From the NCBI GenBank assembly GCA_949291945.1, contig CASEXH010000003.1:1-64000 (forward strand): DNA of 64,000 nucleotides. The letters are read 5' to 3'. Each line of letters begins with the position of its first letter. The first letter of the stretch is position 1. The stretch comes from an uncultured Bacillota bacterium (GTDB lineage Bacteria > Bacillota > Clostridia > Lachnospirales > Lachnospiraceae). Of this stretch, positions 32,730 to 41,010 are shown in pieces. The notes beneath the pieces are model-generated. The model was given only the letters and a program-made list of their open reading frames with translations, ran no database searches and had not been told where the DNA came from. The position numbers were made by a program, and so were the translations under genes.

Positions 32730-33758
32730 TTACTTTCTTTCGTGTAAATTAGGCAGAAATACAGAAAAGGTGGTTCCTTCTCCCTCTTTTGAGGAAACTC
32801 TTATATAACCTCCCTGGCGGGTGATAATCTGCCGGCTTAAGTACAATCCGATTCCCACTCCTTCTTCCAGGTGTACCTTTCCTTCCCGGTAAAACCGTTT
32901 GAAAATGTCCTCGTAATGTTCCCTGGCAATGCCGATTCCTGTATCGGAAATATCAATCTTGGTGAACATCTCCCATACCTCTGTGTTCACTGTTATCCTG
33001 CCGCCTTCAGGGGTATATTTCACTGCATTATCCAGGATATTAAACAGCGCTTCCTGGGTCCATTTGGGGTCGTGGGAAACCACCAGGTCCTCGTCACAGC
33101 TGCATGACAGCTGGATCTCTTTGAATTCCGCCTTTGCGCCAACCTGAGACAGGGCCTGGAAAAGCGTATCAAAGATCCTGGCAGGTTTTACTTCCAGATG
33201 AATCAGAGAAGTTTCCAGGCGAGACATTTTCATCAGTGAATCCACTAGGAATTCCAGTTTTTTTACCTGATTTTCAATGACCTGGGCAAACTGCCTTCTC
33301 TGCTCAATGGAAAAATTTCCCGAATCCAGCATAGAACTGTACATGGTGATATTGGCAATGGGGGTTTTCAACTGGTGAGAGATATCCGATACCATCTGCT
33401 GGACCTCCTGTTTCTGAAATTCCTGGGTACTTAAAGAAGAATGGATCACATCGGACAGCTTATCCAGCTTCATTTCAATCTTAGAAGTAAGGGTGTCCTC
33501 CTCCGGCCCGGGATCCTGGAAATTTCCCTTCGTAAGCTCTTCCACCTGTCTGCACACCTTATCTGAGAATTTGAGAAAAGCCTTCCGGAAGATCCCGTAC
33601 ACTGCCAGAATCATCAGGATCATCAGCACTCCGAAACCGTAACACAGAAAGGTAAAAAAGTTTCTTTCTCCAAAACATGCCGTAGCAACCAGAAACAGAA
33701 CACAAGCTCCTATAGCCGCTGCCATGACAAACGTATCTGCACTTATTTTTCTATTCAT
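32730..33758 (-). CDS. Sensor histidine kinase
   Basis: A 342-residue kinase with two N-terminal membrane spans (about 10-30 and 36-56) and almost no outside loop, then a HAMP-like linker. The H-box is SDISHQLKTPIANI near residue 130; N-box NILDNAVKYTPEGG, G1 DTGIGI and G2 GVGIGLYL follow. A minimal sensor suggests intramembrane sensing or sensing through the convergent ABC transporter. Its gene overlaps the upstream response regulator by 8 bases. Confidence 0.9.
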   Translation of the reverse strand: MNRKISADTFVMAAAIGACVLFLVATACFGERNFFTFLCYGFGVLMILMILAVYGIFRKAFLKFSDKVCRQVEELTKGNFQDPGPEEDTLTSKIEMKLDKLSDVIHSSLSTQEFQKQEVQQMVSDISHQLKTPIANITMYSSMLDSGNFSIEQRRQFAQVIENQVKKLEFLVDSLMKMSRLETSLIHLEVKPARIFDTLFQALSQVGAKAEFKEIQLSCSCDEDLVVSHDPKWTQEALFNILDNAVKYTPEGGRITVNTEVWEMFTKIDISDTGIGIAREHYEDIFKRFYREGKVHLEEGVGIGLYLSRQIITRQGGYIRVSSKEGEGTTFSVFLPNLHERK

Positions 33759-34434
33759 TCTGCGCTCCTATCCACTGATATCCCATACCGTAAAGTGTTT
33801 TTATGTATTTATATTGGGCGTCTTTGATTTTGGCTCTCAGACGGCTGATATTGATAGTCAGAGTATGCTCGTCCACAAAGTTTCCTTCACTGTCCCAGAG
33901 TTTTTCCAAAAGAAGGTTCCTGGTAAGAGCCATATTCTCATTCTTGACAAATACATAGAGAAGTTTAAATTCCGTAGGTGTCAGAGACAGCTTTTCCCCT
34001 GATTTTATTACAGTTCTGGTCTCAAAATCGATCACCAGATTCCCGCACCGGTAAAGATGCTCCTCTTTCTTTCCCATTGTCCGTCTCAAAACCGCCTGGA
34101 CCCTCTGCATAGCAATCTGCACATTAAAAGGTTTTGTAATATAGTCATCCGCTCCCAGCGCAAATCCTTCCATCACTTCCTCATCCAGTTCATGAGCGGT
34201 AAGAAAGATTAAAGGCTTCTGATTAAATCCCCGTATCTCTCTGGCAAAATCAAATCCATTGCCGTCGGGAAGATTTACGTCCAGCAGCATAAGGTCAAAT
34301 TTCTGGGATTTTACCATAGGATAGGCATTTTCCAGATTATATACAGGTATGGTCTCATATCCTGCATTTTGAAGATTAAAACAAAGTCCTCCATTTAAAA
34401 GCTGGTCATCTTCTATCACTAATATTCTGCTCAT
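33751..34434 (-). CDS. OmpR-family response regulator
   Basis: A 227-residue regulator. The receiver domain has ILVIEDD (acidic pocket), the phosphorylated Asp in LMLLDVNLPDG near residue 51, and K in DYITKPFNV. The C-terminal winged helix carries SLTPTEFKLLYVFV and DEHTLTINISRLRAKI. It pairs with the kinase immediately downstream and probably controls the ABC operon that runs towards it. Confidence 0.92.
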   Translation of the reverse strand: MSRILVIEDDQLLNGGLCFNLQNAGYETIPVYNLENAYPMVKSQKFDLMLLDVNLPDGNGFDFAREIRGFNQKPLIFLTAHELDEEVMEGFALGADDYITKPFNVQIAMQRVQAVLRRTMGKKEEHLYRCGNLVIDFETRTVIKSGEKLSLTPTEFKLLYVFVKNENMALTRNLLLEKLWDSEGNFVDEHTLTINISRLRAKIKDAQYKYIKTLYGMGYQWIGAQNE

Positions 34435-34818
34435 TCGTCTGTCCTCTCTGTATCAAATGCCTGTGCCTGTCGCTTTGGACTCAGACATCCTCATATCTAT
34501 TCTGATAAAATACTATCAAAAAATCCTCTGACACGCAAGAAGCCTTTCTCTTATTTGCTAATGCACCCTGACAGACAGCCCGGCAGAACATTTTTAACTT
34601 TAGTCTTGCATTTTTCTAGCTGTTTATATATGATAAACTTAATAGATTTACAGCATTTCTTATCTTCTTTCATTATTTCGTTATTTCACCGCATATTTTC
34701 ATATTCCCTTTTTAAGAAGATCACCTGTTGCTTTTTATGCACTTTGACATTTTAATAAGGCTTTACACCTGCTATAGTCACATGCTACAATACATCTAAA
34801 TAACAAGGAGGGATTTTT
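34435..34818. other. Intergenic region with a promoter for the coiled-coil gene
   Basis: No gene seen in this A/T-rich stretch. Near its right end TTTACA (34762-34767) and TACAAT (34786-34791) are 18 bases apart, about 28 bases before the ATG of the coiled-coil gene; AAGGAGGG follows at 34804-34811. The left part should contain the promoter of the minus-strand response regulator. Confidence 0.5.
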
Positions 34819-35160
34819 ATGACGGATGGGCAAAAATTAGATTTGATCTTATCCAAGATGACAGACATGCAGAGTGATATCGGCAGTCTGAGGGCAGATG
34901 TCACTGATCTGAAAACAGATGTTGCTGGGCTCAAAACAGATGTTGCTGGGCTCAAAACAGATGTTGCTGGGCTCAAAACAGATGTTGCTGTCCTTAAAGC
35001 GGATGTCTCCGTTCTTAAGACAGACATGGCGAACGTCAAAGAGGAGATTGCCGGCTTAAAGCGCATGGATGACATGATCTTTGATGAAGTAGAACGTGTA
35101 CATGAGATTTTGAATGCCCATACTGCTGATACTCTGCTCCATCATCCAACCTATATGTAA
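34819..35160 (+). CDS. Small coiled-coil protein with heptad repeats
   Basis: A 113-residue protein that is almost entirely a predicted coiled coil. Residues 20-75 are copies of a 7-residue unit of the type LKTDVAG, with leucine/valine at heptad core positions and no breaking residues. At DNA level three copies are identical. Similar short proteins are common in Lachnospiraceae; their partners are not known. The C-terminus (HILNAHTADTLLHHPTYM-like) is not part of the coil. A strong ribosome site and promoter precede it. Confidence 0.7.
   Translation: MTDGQKLDLILSKMTDMQSDIGSLRADVTDLKTDVAGLKTDVAGLKTDVAGLKTDVAVLKADVSVLKTDMANVKEEIAGLKRMDDMIFDEVERVHEILNAHTADTLLHHPTYM
34921..34983 (+). repeat. Three exact 21-bp tandem repeats inside the coiled-coil gene
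   Basis: The unit GTTGCTGGGCTCAAAACAGA plus T is present three times without mismatch, and a fourth, partly changed copy follows. Each unit encodes one heptad (VAGLKTD), so copy-number change would lengthen or shorten the coil without breaking the frame. Confidence 0.9.
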
Positions 35161-35237
35161 GAATATGAACGAACAAAAGATACAGCCTTCCGTGTACTGG
35201 CATCATCAAGTCCGAATGGTCAGGTTCACGGAAGGAT

Positions 35238-35286
35238 AAAAGGTGTAAAGTCTTATTTTACTGTCAAAGATTTTGCACCTTTTTTG
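35238..35286 (+). terminator. Terminator after the coiled-coil gene
   Basis: AAAAGGTGTAAAGTCTT pairs with AAGATTTTGCACCTTTT and runs into TTTTTT. A second small inverted repeat, CCTTCCGTG / CACGGAAGG, lies at 35186-35235. Confidence 0.65.
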
Positions 35287-35332
35287 TGTGTCACCGGACG
35301 TATTCCTGATCTCCCGCCTTACAGGCTTATAC

Positions 35333-35361
35333 TTGTTGTCACTGATCTGCAGTGCTATAAT
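35333..35361 (+). promoter_or_regulatory. Promoter for the MoxR-VWA operon
   Basis: TTGTTG (35333-35338) and TATAAT (35356-35361) with a 17-base spacer, about 100 bases before the GTG start. Confidence 0.5.
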
Positions 35362-35465
35362 AATGTATGAAAGTACCCTGTATATATCGTCCGGGTACAG
35401 CCAGTCCGGGTATAGAATATTTTTGAAATATATCCGGCTGAATTTTTTAGATGAGGTAAAAAACA

Positions 35466-36374
35466 GTGCTGGATTTTTTACGGGAAGAACACATTGATGA
35501 AGGGATTATCCAAGGGATCCTGGAATTTCGGAATAAATATGGAACAGGGGAATCTTGTGCAGTGAAAGCCCCCAGATATATATACTATGGAAAAGAGATC
35601 TGGGAACAGGCTGCCCAGGCTCTGCTCTGCGGCAAGAATCTCCTGCTGGCCGGGGCAAAGGCCACAGGAAAAAATATGCTGGCAGAAAATCTGGCAGAGG
35701 TTTTCGGCCGTCCCAGCTGGAACGTCTCTTTTCACATTAACATGGACGCCTCCTATATGATCGGCACCGACACGTTTCGGGAGGGACAGGTAGTATTCCG
35801 TCCCGGTCCGGTATATGAAAGCGCCGCTCAGGGGGGATTCTGTATCCTGGACGAGATCAATATGGCCAGGAACGAGGCTCTGGCTGTACTCCACTCTGTC
35901 CTGGACTTCCGCCGGGTGATCAACGTCCCCGGCTACAGCCGGATTTCTGTTCACGAGGCGGCCCGTTTTATCGCTACCATGAATTACGGATACGCAGGGA
36001 CCAGAGATCTGAACGAGGCTCTGACCTCCCGTTTTATGGTCATAAATATGCCGGAAATTTCTCAGGAAAATCTGGAAAAACTTTTAAAAAGGGACTTCCC
36101 CTCCATGAAAAACTCTTATATCCAGCAGTTTGCCGGACTCTTCCAGGATATTGAAAAGAAATGTAAAAGCGGAGAGCTTACCAGCCGTGTCCTGGATCTT
36201 CGAGGTCTTCTTGACGCCATAAGCCTTATGGAAAACGGTCTGTCCCCTCTGGCTGCCCTGGATATGGGGATCACCAATAAGACTTTTGACGCCTACGAGC
36301 AGTCTTTGATACAGGATGTGATCGCATCCCGGATCTCCAAGAAAACAACTGCCGGAAATATTTTTGCAGGATAA
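35466..36374 (+). CDS. MoxR-type AAA+ ATPase
   Basis: A 302-residue AAA+ protein. Walker A is altered to GAKATGKNM (about residue 63), with ATP-site Lys present; Walker B is CILDEINMARNEAL and the sensor motif IATMNYGYAGTRDLNEALTSRF is typical of the MoxR/NorQ/CbbQ branch. Such ATPases act as chaperones with VWA-domain partners to insert metals or remodel enzymes. Start is GTG 35466 behind GAGG. The next gene, a VWA protein, begins within 5 bases of its stop, so they form a functional pair. Confidence 0.85.
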   Translation: MLDFLREEHIDEGIIQGILEFRNKYGTGESCAVKAPRYIYYGKEIWEQAAQALLCGKNLLLAGAKATGKNMLAENLAEVFGRPSWNVSFHINMDASYMIGTDTFREGQVVFRPGPVYESAAQGGFCILDEINMARNEALAVLHSVLDFRRVINVPGYSRISVHEAARFIATMNYGYAGTRDLNEALTSRFMVINMPEISQENLEKLLKRDFPSMKNSYIQQFAGLFQDIEKKCKSGELTSRVLDLRGLLDAISLMENGLSPLAALDMGITNKTFDAYEQSLIQDVIASRISKKTTAGNIFAG

Positions 36375-36378
36375 GGAA

Positions 36379-38130
36379 ATGTCAGACAGAAGAATGTATA
36401 CTTCCCGTCAGCGGCGGGCCATGAATATCATCTGGACAGCTTCCGGAGAATACGATTTTCAACCGGATTTTATGGCATTTCAGCTTGACGGGGAGCCGGA
36501 TTTTTATATGAATTCTATTATCGGATATGTGCGGAAATGGTATGATCCAGACATTATGGAAAAACTATTTTCTGCCATACAGGAAGGGCTTTTTAAGGAG
36601 ACCTACGACGGCCTTCTATGGATAGCCCTGGAAAATTGCGCCTTCCAAAAGGAAAAGCCTTATCGTCCTGTACTGGAAGAGCTGCGTCTGGAACACGCCA
36701 GGTTTTTTTTCCGGCAGGATGACCAGAAATCCCGCCAGCAGTGGATGGCTCAGAACAGCCTGGTCTATGCTTTGGAGTCTGCCAAATGGCGGCAGGTACT
36801 GGGAAAAGAGCCGGGGCTTGTCAATCCCTGGGAAAGACAGCTTTTCAAAGATCTTTTATATTCCGGGGATATGACCTCCCAGGAGATCTATGACTGTACT
36901 ATGGAGATCTTTCACCGGTATTTCCGCTATCGCCAGGATCATCTTTTCTCCGGCTTTTTTTCTGGTATTCGGGAAAGATTTTACCATCACTTTTTCCAAA
37001 AACTTCCCCGCCGCCTGATCCGCAGTGATGATCTGAATATGGGACGGACCGGCAGCGCCCAGGGCAGTATCACCCCCCGTCAGGGCATGGAACTTCTTCC
37101 GAAAAAGCCATCTGAGAGCGCCGCCGACTACCAGTATATCCAAAGCTGTTTCGGCCTGCCTTTATATCCGGAGGAGGTTTCCCTTCAGCTGGAAAATCTG
37201 CTCTGTACAGACACCCACGAAAACTGCAGGCTCTATTTTACAGATGGAAATCTCCCTGTCCAGGGAGAAAAAAATGCCCTTGTGCAGAAATTTCTCCGGG
37301 ATTCGGAGGCACAAAGGCAGAAAAATGAAAGTTATTATCAAAGCAGACGGGATTTCTGTCAAAGCAGCATCCACCATCTGACCCAGCAGATCAAAAATGC
37401 TATGCTGGTCTATCCCCAGCCCTTGAAAATCCCCAGCCGTTCCGGGAAGATCTTTCCCAGAGAAGTCTGGAAAGCCCTGTGGCTGGACGATGACCGGATC
37501 TTTATGGAAACCACGGATGAAGAACAGCCGGATTTCTCTGTAGACCTGATGCTGGACGCCTCTGCTTCCCGTCTGGGCAGCCAAGAGACCATCGCTCTCC
37601 AGGGATACATCATCGCTGAGAGCCTTCAGAAATGCGGGATTCCTTTCCAGGTCTATTCCTTTCTCAGTCTGAAAGGATTTACCGTTATGCGCCGCTTCCT
37701 GAGTTATGAAGATAAAGACCAGAATAAAGAGATCTTCGGCTACTGCGCTGCCGGCTGGAACCGGGACGGACTGGCTTTCCGTGGAGCGGGGCATCTTCTG
37801 GAGTCCTCCCCTGCCGCAAACCGGATCCTCATGGTCCTTACAGACGCCAGTCCCAATGACGACCGGCGGATCCCCGCAGATCCATCCAAAGGAAGGGTCC
37901 TCAGCCAGGACTATTCAGGAAAACCCGGGATTGAAGATACTGCCCGGGAAGTCCATGGTCTGAAGCAGGAAGGGGTAAAGGTCATGGCCATACTAAACGG
38001 CAGCGACTCCGATACCCTTGCCGCCTCCAGGATCTACCAGCAGGATTATGTGCGGATAGAAAAACCGGATCAGCTTTCTCAGGCCGCAGGGGTCCTGATC
38101 CAGAAGCAGATCCAGCAGCTCCACAGTTAA
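36379..38130 (+). CDS. VWA-domain protein, partner of the MoxR ATPase
   Basis: A protein of about 583 residues. The long N-terminal helical part (residues 1-380) is typical of NorD/CoxE-like partners. The VWA domain near residue 390 has LMLDASASRLG, the D-x-S-x-S MIDAS motif, and later MVLTDASPNDDRR. MoxR-VWA pairs activate specific enzymes; no such client is encoded nearby. ATG 36379 is preceded by AGGA at 7 bases. The stop overlaps the convergent reductase gene by four bases. Confidence 0.82.
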   Translation: MSDRRMYTSRQRRAMNIIWTASGEYDFQPDFMAFQLDGEPDFYMNSIIGYVRKWYDPDIMEKLFSAIQEGLFKETYDGLLWIALENCAFQKEKPYRPVLEELRLEHARFFFRQDDQKSRQQWMAQNSLVYALESAKWRQVLGKEPGLVNPWERQLFKDLLYSGDMTSQEIYDCTMEIFHRYFRYRQDHLFSGFFSGIRERFYHHFFQKLPRRLIRSDDLNMGRTGSAQGSITPRQGMELLPKKPSESAADYQYIQSCFGLPLYPEEVSLQLENLLCTDTHENCRLYFTDGNLPVQGEKNALVQKFLRDSEAQRQKNESYYQSRRDFCQSSIHHLTQQIKNAMLVYPQPLKIPSRSGKIFPREVWKALWLDDDRIFMETTDEEQPDFSVDLMLDASASRLGSQETIALQGYIIAESLQKCGIPFQVYSFLSLKGFTVMRRFLSYEDKDQNKEIFGYCAAGWNRDGLAFRGAGHLLESSPAANRILMVLTDASPNDDRRIPADPSKGRVLSQDYSGKPGIEDTAREVHGLKQEGVKVMAILNGSDSDTLAASRIYQQDYVRIEKPDQLSQAAGVLIQKQIQQLHS

Positions 38131-39047
38131 TAGTCCTTCTCGATCTCCAGTATTTTCTCATAAAGCTTTCGGTTTACAGGGGTGGGAATCCCGTGTTTTT
38201 CTCCCAATGGGATTACAGTTCCGGCAAACATTTCCACCTCTGAAGGCCGTCTGGAGATCCGGTCCTGGGCCATAGAAGGCATTCCTTTGGGGTCCAGCTG
38301 CTCTAGAAGTCCGATATAGTAATCCATATCTTTTTCTGTCAGGGGGATTCCTTCTGCCTTTCCCAGGGCAATGACTTCTCTCATAGCCCCCAGCATATCT
38401 TCATGGGCCTCCTGGTGTTTTCCCAGAGCCCCTTCATAATCTGTTCCATAAGCCATACACACCTGGTTCACGCCTACATTCAGCATGAATTTCCCCCATA
38501 GCCGGTGCATGATATCCGGTACTTCCTCATAAGGCAGGCCCAGACTTTTAAAGATGCCGGCGGCCTTCTCCGCCTGTTTTTTCTGTCCCGGCCTGGCGGC
38601 TCCTATCACGATCTTTCCCATCCGGGTGTACCGGAGCCGGCTGCCGAATTTCATAGCGTCCATTCCCTCTGCTATGGCATAGATCACCTTATCCCAGCCA
38701 TATCTGGCTGCCAGCATTTCCTCACTGATGATCCCGTTCATTACAGACAAAATTACCGTATTTTCTCCCACAGAGTTTTGAATGGTTTCTATAACAGATT
38801 GTAGTCCTCCATACTTTACTGCGACGATCACAAGATCCGCCGGGGAAGCCTGACTGCTCTCTTCCATCTGAAAAGTCTGTGAACGGCCGTTGCAGAGAAT
38901 CTCCTGTCCCTGATACTTTTCCAGCCGCTGTCTGTCCATCACAAAGGCGATATCTCCCCCCTGCTCCTTGATAAAATCTCCGTACATGACTCCAAGAGCA
39001 CCCATGCCTGCAATGCGGATCTTTACTTCTTTCTTATTTTTCTCCAT
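38127..39047 (-). CDS. Ketopantoate reductase family protein
   Basis: A 306-residue NADPH-dependent reductase of the PanE family. The start KIRIAGMGALGVMYGDF carries a G-x-G-x2-G Rossmann motif; VAVKYGGL and AISVMNGI-like VILSVMNGI are conserved loops; the C-terminal domain has the catalytic Lys in WGKFMLNVGVNQ and the Glu in SSxxQD-like SMAQDRISRRPSEVEMF. Whether it makes pantoate or reduces another 2-oxoacid is open, as several paralogues per genome are usual. It is translationally coupled (TAATG) to the HicB-like gene before it. Confidence 0.85.
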   Translation of the reverse strand: MEKNKKEVKIRIAGMGALGVMYGDFIKEQGGDIAFVMDRQRLEKYQGQEILCNGRSQTFQMEESSQASPADLVIVAVKYGGLQSVIETIQNSVGENTVILSVMNGIISEEMLAARYGWDKVIYAIAEGMDAMKFGSRLRYTRMGKIVIGAARPGQKKQAEKAAGIFKSLGLPYEEVPDIMHRLWGKFMLNVGVNQVCMAYGTDYEGALGKHQEAHEDMLGAMREVIALGKAEGIPLTEKDMDYYIGLLEQLDPKGMPSMAQDRISRRPSEVEMFAGTVIPLGEKHGIPTPVNRKLYEKILEIEKDY

Positions 39048-39322
39048 TACTCATCCCAGCCTTCTGTAAAACGGATATTCACCGCAATATTCCGGACCTC
39101 TTCTCCTTCCTGGAGATCTATATCATGAAGGTCTGAAACAGGAGGCAGATCTCCATCCTCAGAGATTTCCAGATACAGCCAGTCATAGGCAGCTTCATTG
39201 GCATTATCCACTGCTTCTTCCAGGGTATCTCCCACTGCATAACAGCATTCCAGATCCGGAAAACTTGCCTGAAACTTTCCCTCCTCTGTTTTTCTGATCA
39301 CTGCCGGATATATAAATTTCAT
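39047..39322 (-). CDS. HicB-like protein without HicA
   Basis: A 91-residue HicB-fold protein: KFIYPAVIRKTEEGKFQASF, PDLECCYAVGDTLEEAVDNA and an acidic tail. It matches the HicB antitoxin pattern, but no HicA-type mRNA interferase lies next to it, and no DNA-binding tail is visible. Orphan HicB-like proteins occur and may have other roles. ATG 39322 follows AAAGGAG. Its stop overlaps the start of the reductase gene, so both are made from one transcript. Confidence 0.75.
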   Translation of the reverse strand: MKFIYPAVIRKTEEGKFQASFPDLECCYAVGDTLEEAVDNANEAAYDWLYLEISEDGDLPPVSDLHDIDLQEGEEVRNIAVNIRFTEGWDE

Positions 39323-39524
39323 AATACACTTCACTCCTTTAGATATTCTCACATGGAACCCAACACAGTTCCACACTGAGGCTATTATATCACAAAGATA
39401 CCGCAAAGCAATGAGTCAAAAAACATTTATCCTCTGTCCTGTATAGACGAAAATTCTTTTGTCTCGTATAATGAGAAATCATAGAACACTATTAAAATGC
39501 AAAAGAGCAAGGAGGATTTTCATT

Positions 39525-41006
39525 ATGACCAAAATTAAACTTCCCGCTGACGGCCTGCCCTTTTTAAGGGAAATGGACAGCCGGCTGATCTCCTACAATA
39601 TAGAAATGACTGAAGTAACCGGAGGCACTTTCTGGAAACTCTATACTCCCGCACAGATAGAAGGCAAAGAGGAAGTTCCCCAGCTCGCCGATCTGTCCCA
39701 GATGGGTTCTCTCCTGGAAATGTTTCCCCCGGCGGATCTTCAGGACCAGCGGGCTCTGGATCTGGCCAAAGCCCTGGGGTCTGCCTATATCCGGGTCAGC
39801 GGTTCCTGGGCTACCACCACCTATTACGATCTTGACGGCCATACCGGCGGAAAGGTGCCGGAAGGCTTCCACAGCATTCTTACCCGGGACCAGTGGGACC
39901 GGCTTCTGGATTTCGTAAAATATACAGACAGCAAACTGCTGATCTCTCCGGCCAACTGTGACGGAGTACGGAACCCTGACGGAACCTGGAATCCCGGTCA
40001 GCTGAAGCTTCTCCTGGACTACAGCCGGGACTATGGTGTTCCCGTTGCCGCTGTAGAATTTATGAATGAGCCCAACACCACCATTCTGGGCGGAACGCCT
40101 TCCAACTATACAGCAGCAGATTTCAGCCGGGATCAGGATCTCTGCTTCCGCTTTCTCAGGGAAAATTATCCGGAGATTCTTACCGTAGGTCCCTGCTCCA
40201 GCGGGGAGAAATTCAGCCCCTATGTCGGTTATCACAGCTTATCCGTGATTCCCTCGGAAGATCTCCTGGAAGGCTGCAAAGAGCAGGCAGATGTATACAG
40301 CTATCATATGTACAACTGTTTTTCTGAAAGAGGAGCTTTCCTGGGCATACACTGGCCGGGGGAAAAGGCCCTTTCGGAAGAATATCTGGGGATTCCATGG
40401 GAAGCTGCCTGCTATTACAAAAAGCTGCGGGATCAGTATTGTCCCGGCGCCCAGATGTGGGTCACCGAATCCGGCGACGCAGGCTGCGGTGGAAATACCT
40501 GGGCCTCCACTTTTCTGGACGTGATCCGCTCTGCTGACGAACTTGGCCGTTTCTGCACAGTTACAGACGGAGTGATCTTCCACAACACCTTTATGGCTTC
40601 CGATTATGGCTATCTGGACTTTGAAACCCATCTGCCCCGGCCCAATTACTGGCTTGCCCTGCTGTGGAACCGGCTGATGGGGTCTAAAGTCTGTGACTCC
40701 GGTCAGAAGATCCGGGAAGGTTTCCACTGTTATGTCCACTCCAGAAAAGACGGGAAAAAAGGATATGTCTATATGATCGTCAATAACTCCCCTTCAGAGC
40801 CCGCCCTGGTGGAACTGCCCTGTAAAAGCACTGTCTACGCCCTGACCGCCGACTATCTCCGTTCCCCTAAGATCCTTCTGAACGGAAAGCCTCTGGAACT
40901 TACGGGAACTGCCCAGCTTCCTTCTCTTGAAGGAAAAATGCAGGAAGCAGGAACCATTTCCCTGGCTCCTGCTTCCGTAACCTTCCTGGTGCTGGAAGAA
41001 TCCTGA
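39525..41006 (+). CDS. GH79-like glycoside hydrolase
   Basis: A 493-residue cytoplasmic enzyme (no signal peptide). It has a clan A barrel with acid/base Glu182 in VEFMNEPN and nucleophile Glu315 in MWVTESGDAGCGG, at the ends of strands 4 and 7, and a C-terminal beta domain with VYMIVNNS. The spacing and the NEPN motif fit GH79 (beta-glucuronidases, heparanase); GH30 and GH39 are alternatives. In gut bacteria such enzymes remove glucuronate from host or plant glycosides, but substrate is an inference. AAGGAGG precedes ATG 39525, and a TATAAT sits at 39467-39472. Confidence 0.72.
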   Translation: MTKIKLPADGLPFLREMDSRLISYNIEMTEVTGGTFWKLYTPAQIEGKEEVPQLADLSQMGSLLEMFPPADLQDQRALDLAKALGSAYIRVSGSWATTTYYDLDGHTGGKVPEGFHSILTRDQWDRLLDFVKYTDSKLLISPANCDGVRNPDGTWNPGQLKLLLDYSRDYGVPVAAVEFMNEPNTTILGGTPSNYTAADFSRDQDLCFRFLRENYPEILTVGPCSSGEKFSPYVGYHSLSVIPSEDLLEGCKEQADVYSYHMYNCFSERGAFLGIHWPGEKALSEEYLGIPWEAACYYKKLRDQYCPGAQMWVTESGDAGCGGNTWASTFLDVIRSADELGRFCTVTDGVIFHNTFMASDYGYLDFETHLPRPNYWLALLWNRLMGSKVCDSGQKIREGFHCYVHSRKDGKKGYVYMIVNNSPSEPALVELPCKSTVYALTADYLRSPKILLNGKPLELTGTAQLPSLEGKMQEAGTISLAPASVTFLVLEES

Positions 41007-41010
41007 GTTT

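Noticed and set aside
34911..34990. Repeats that might suggest a CRISPR array
   Set aside because: The units are adjacent 21-mers without spacers and encode heptads in a real protein.
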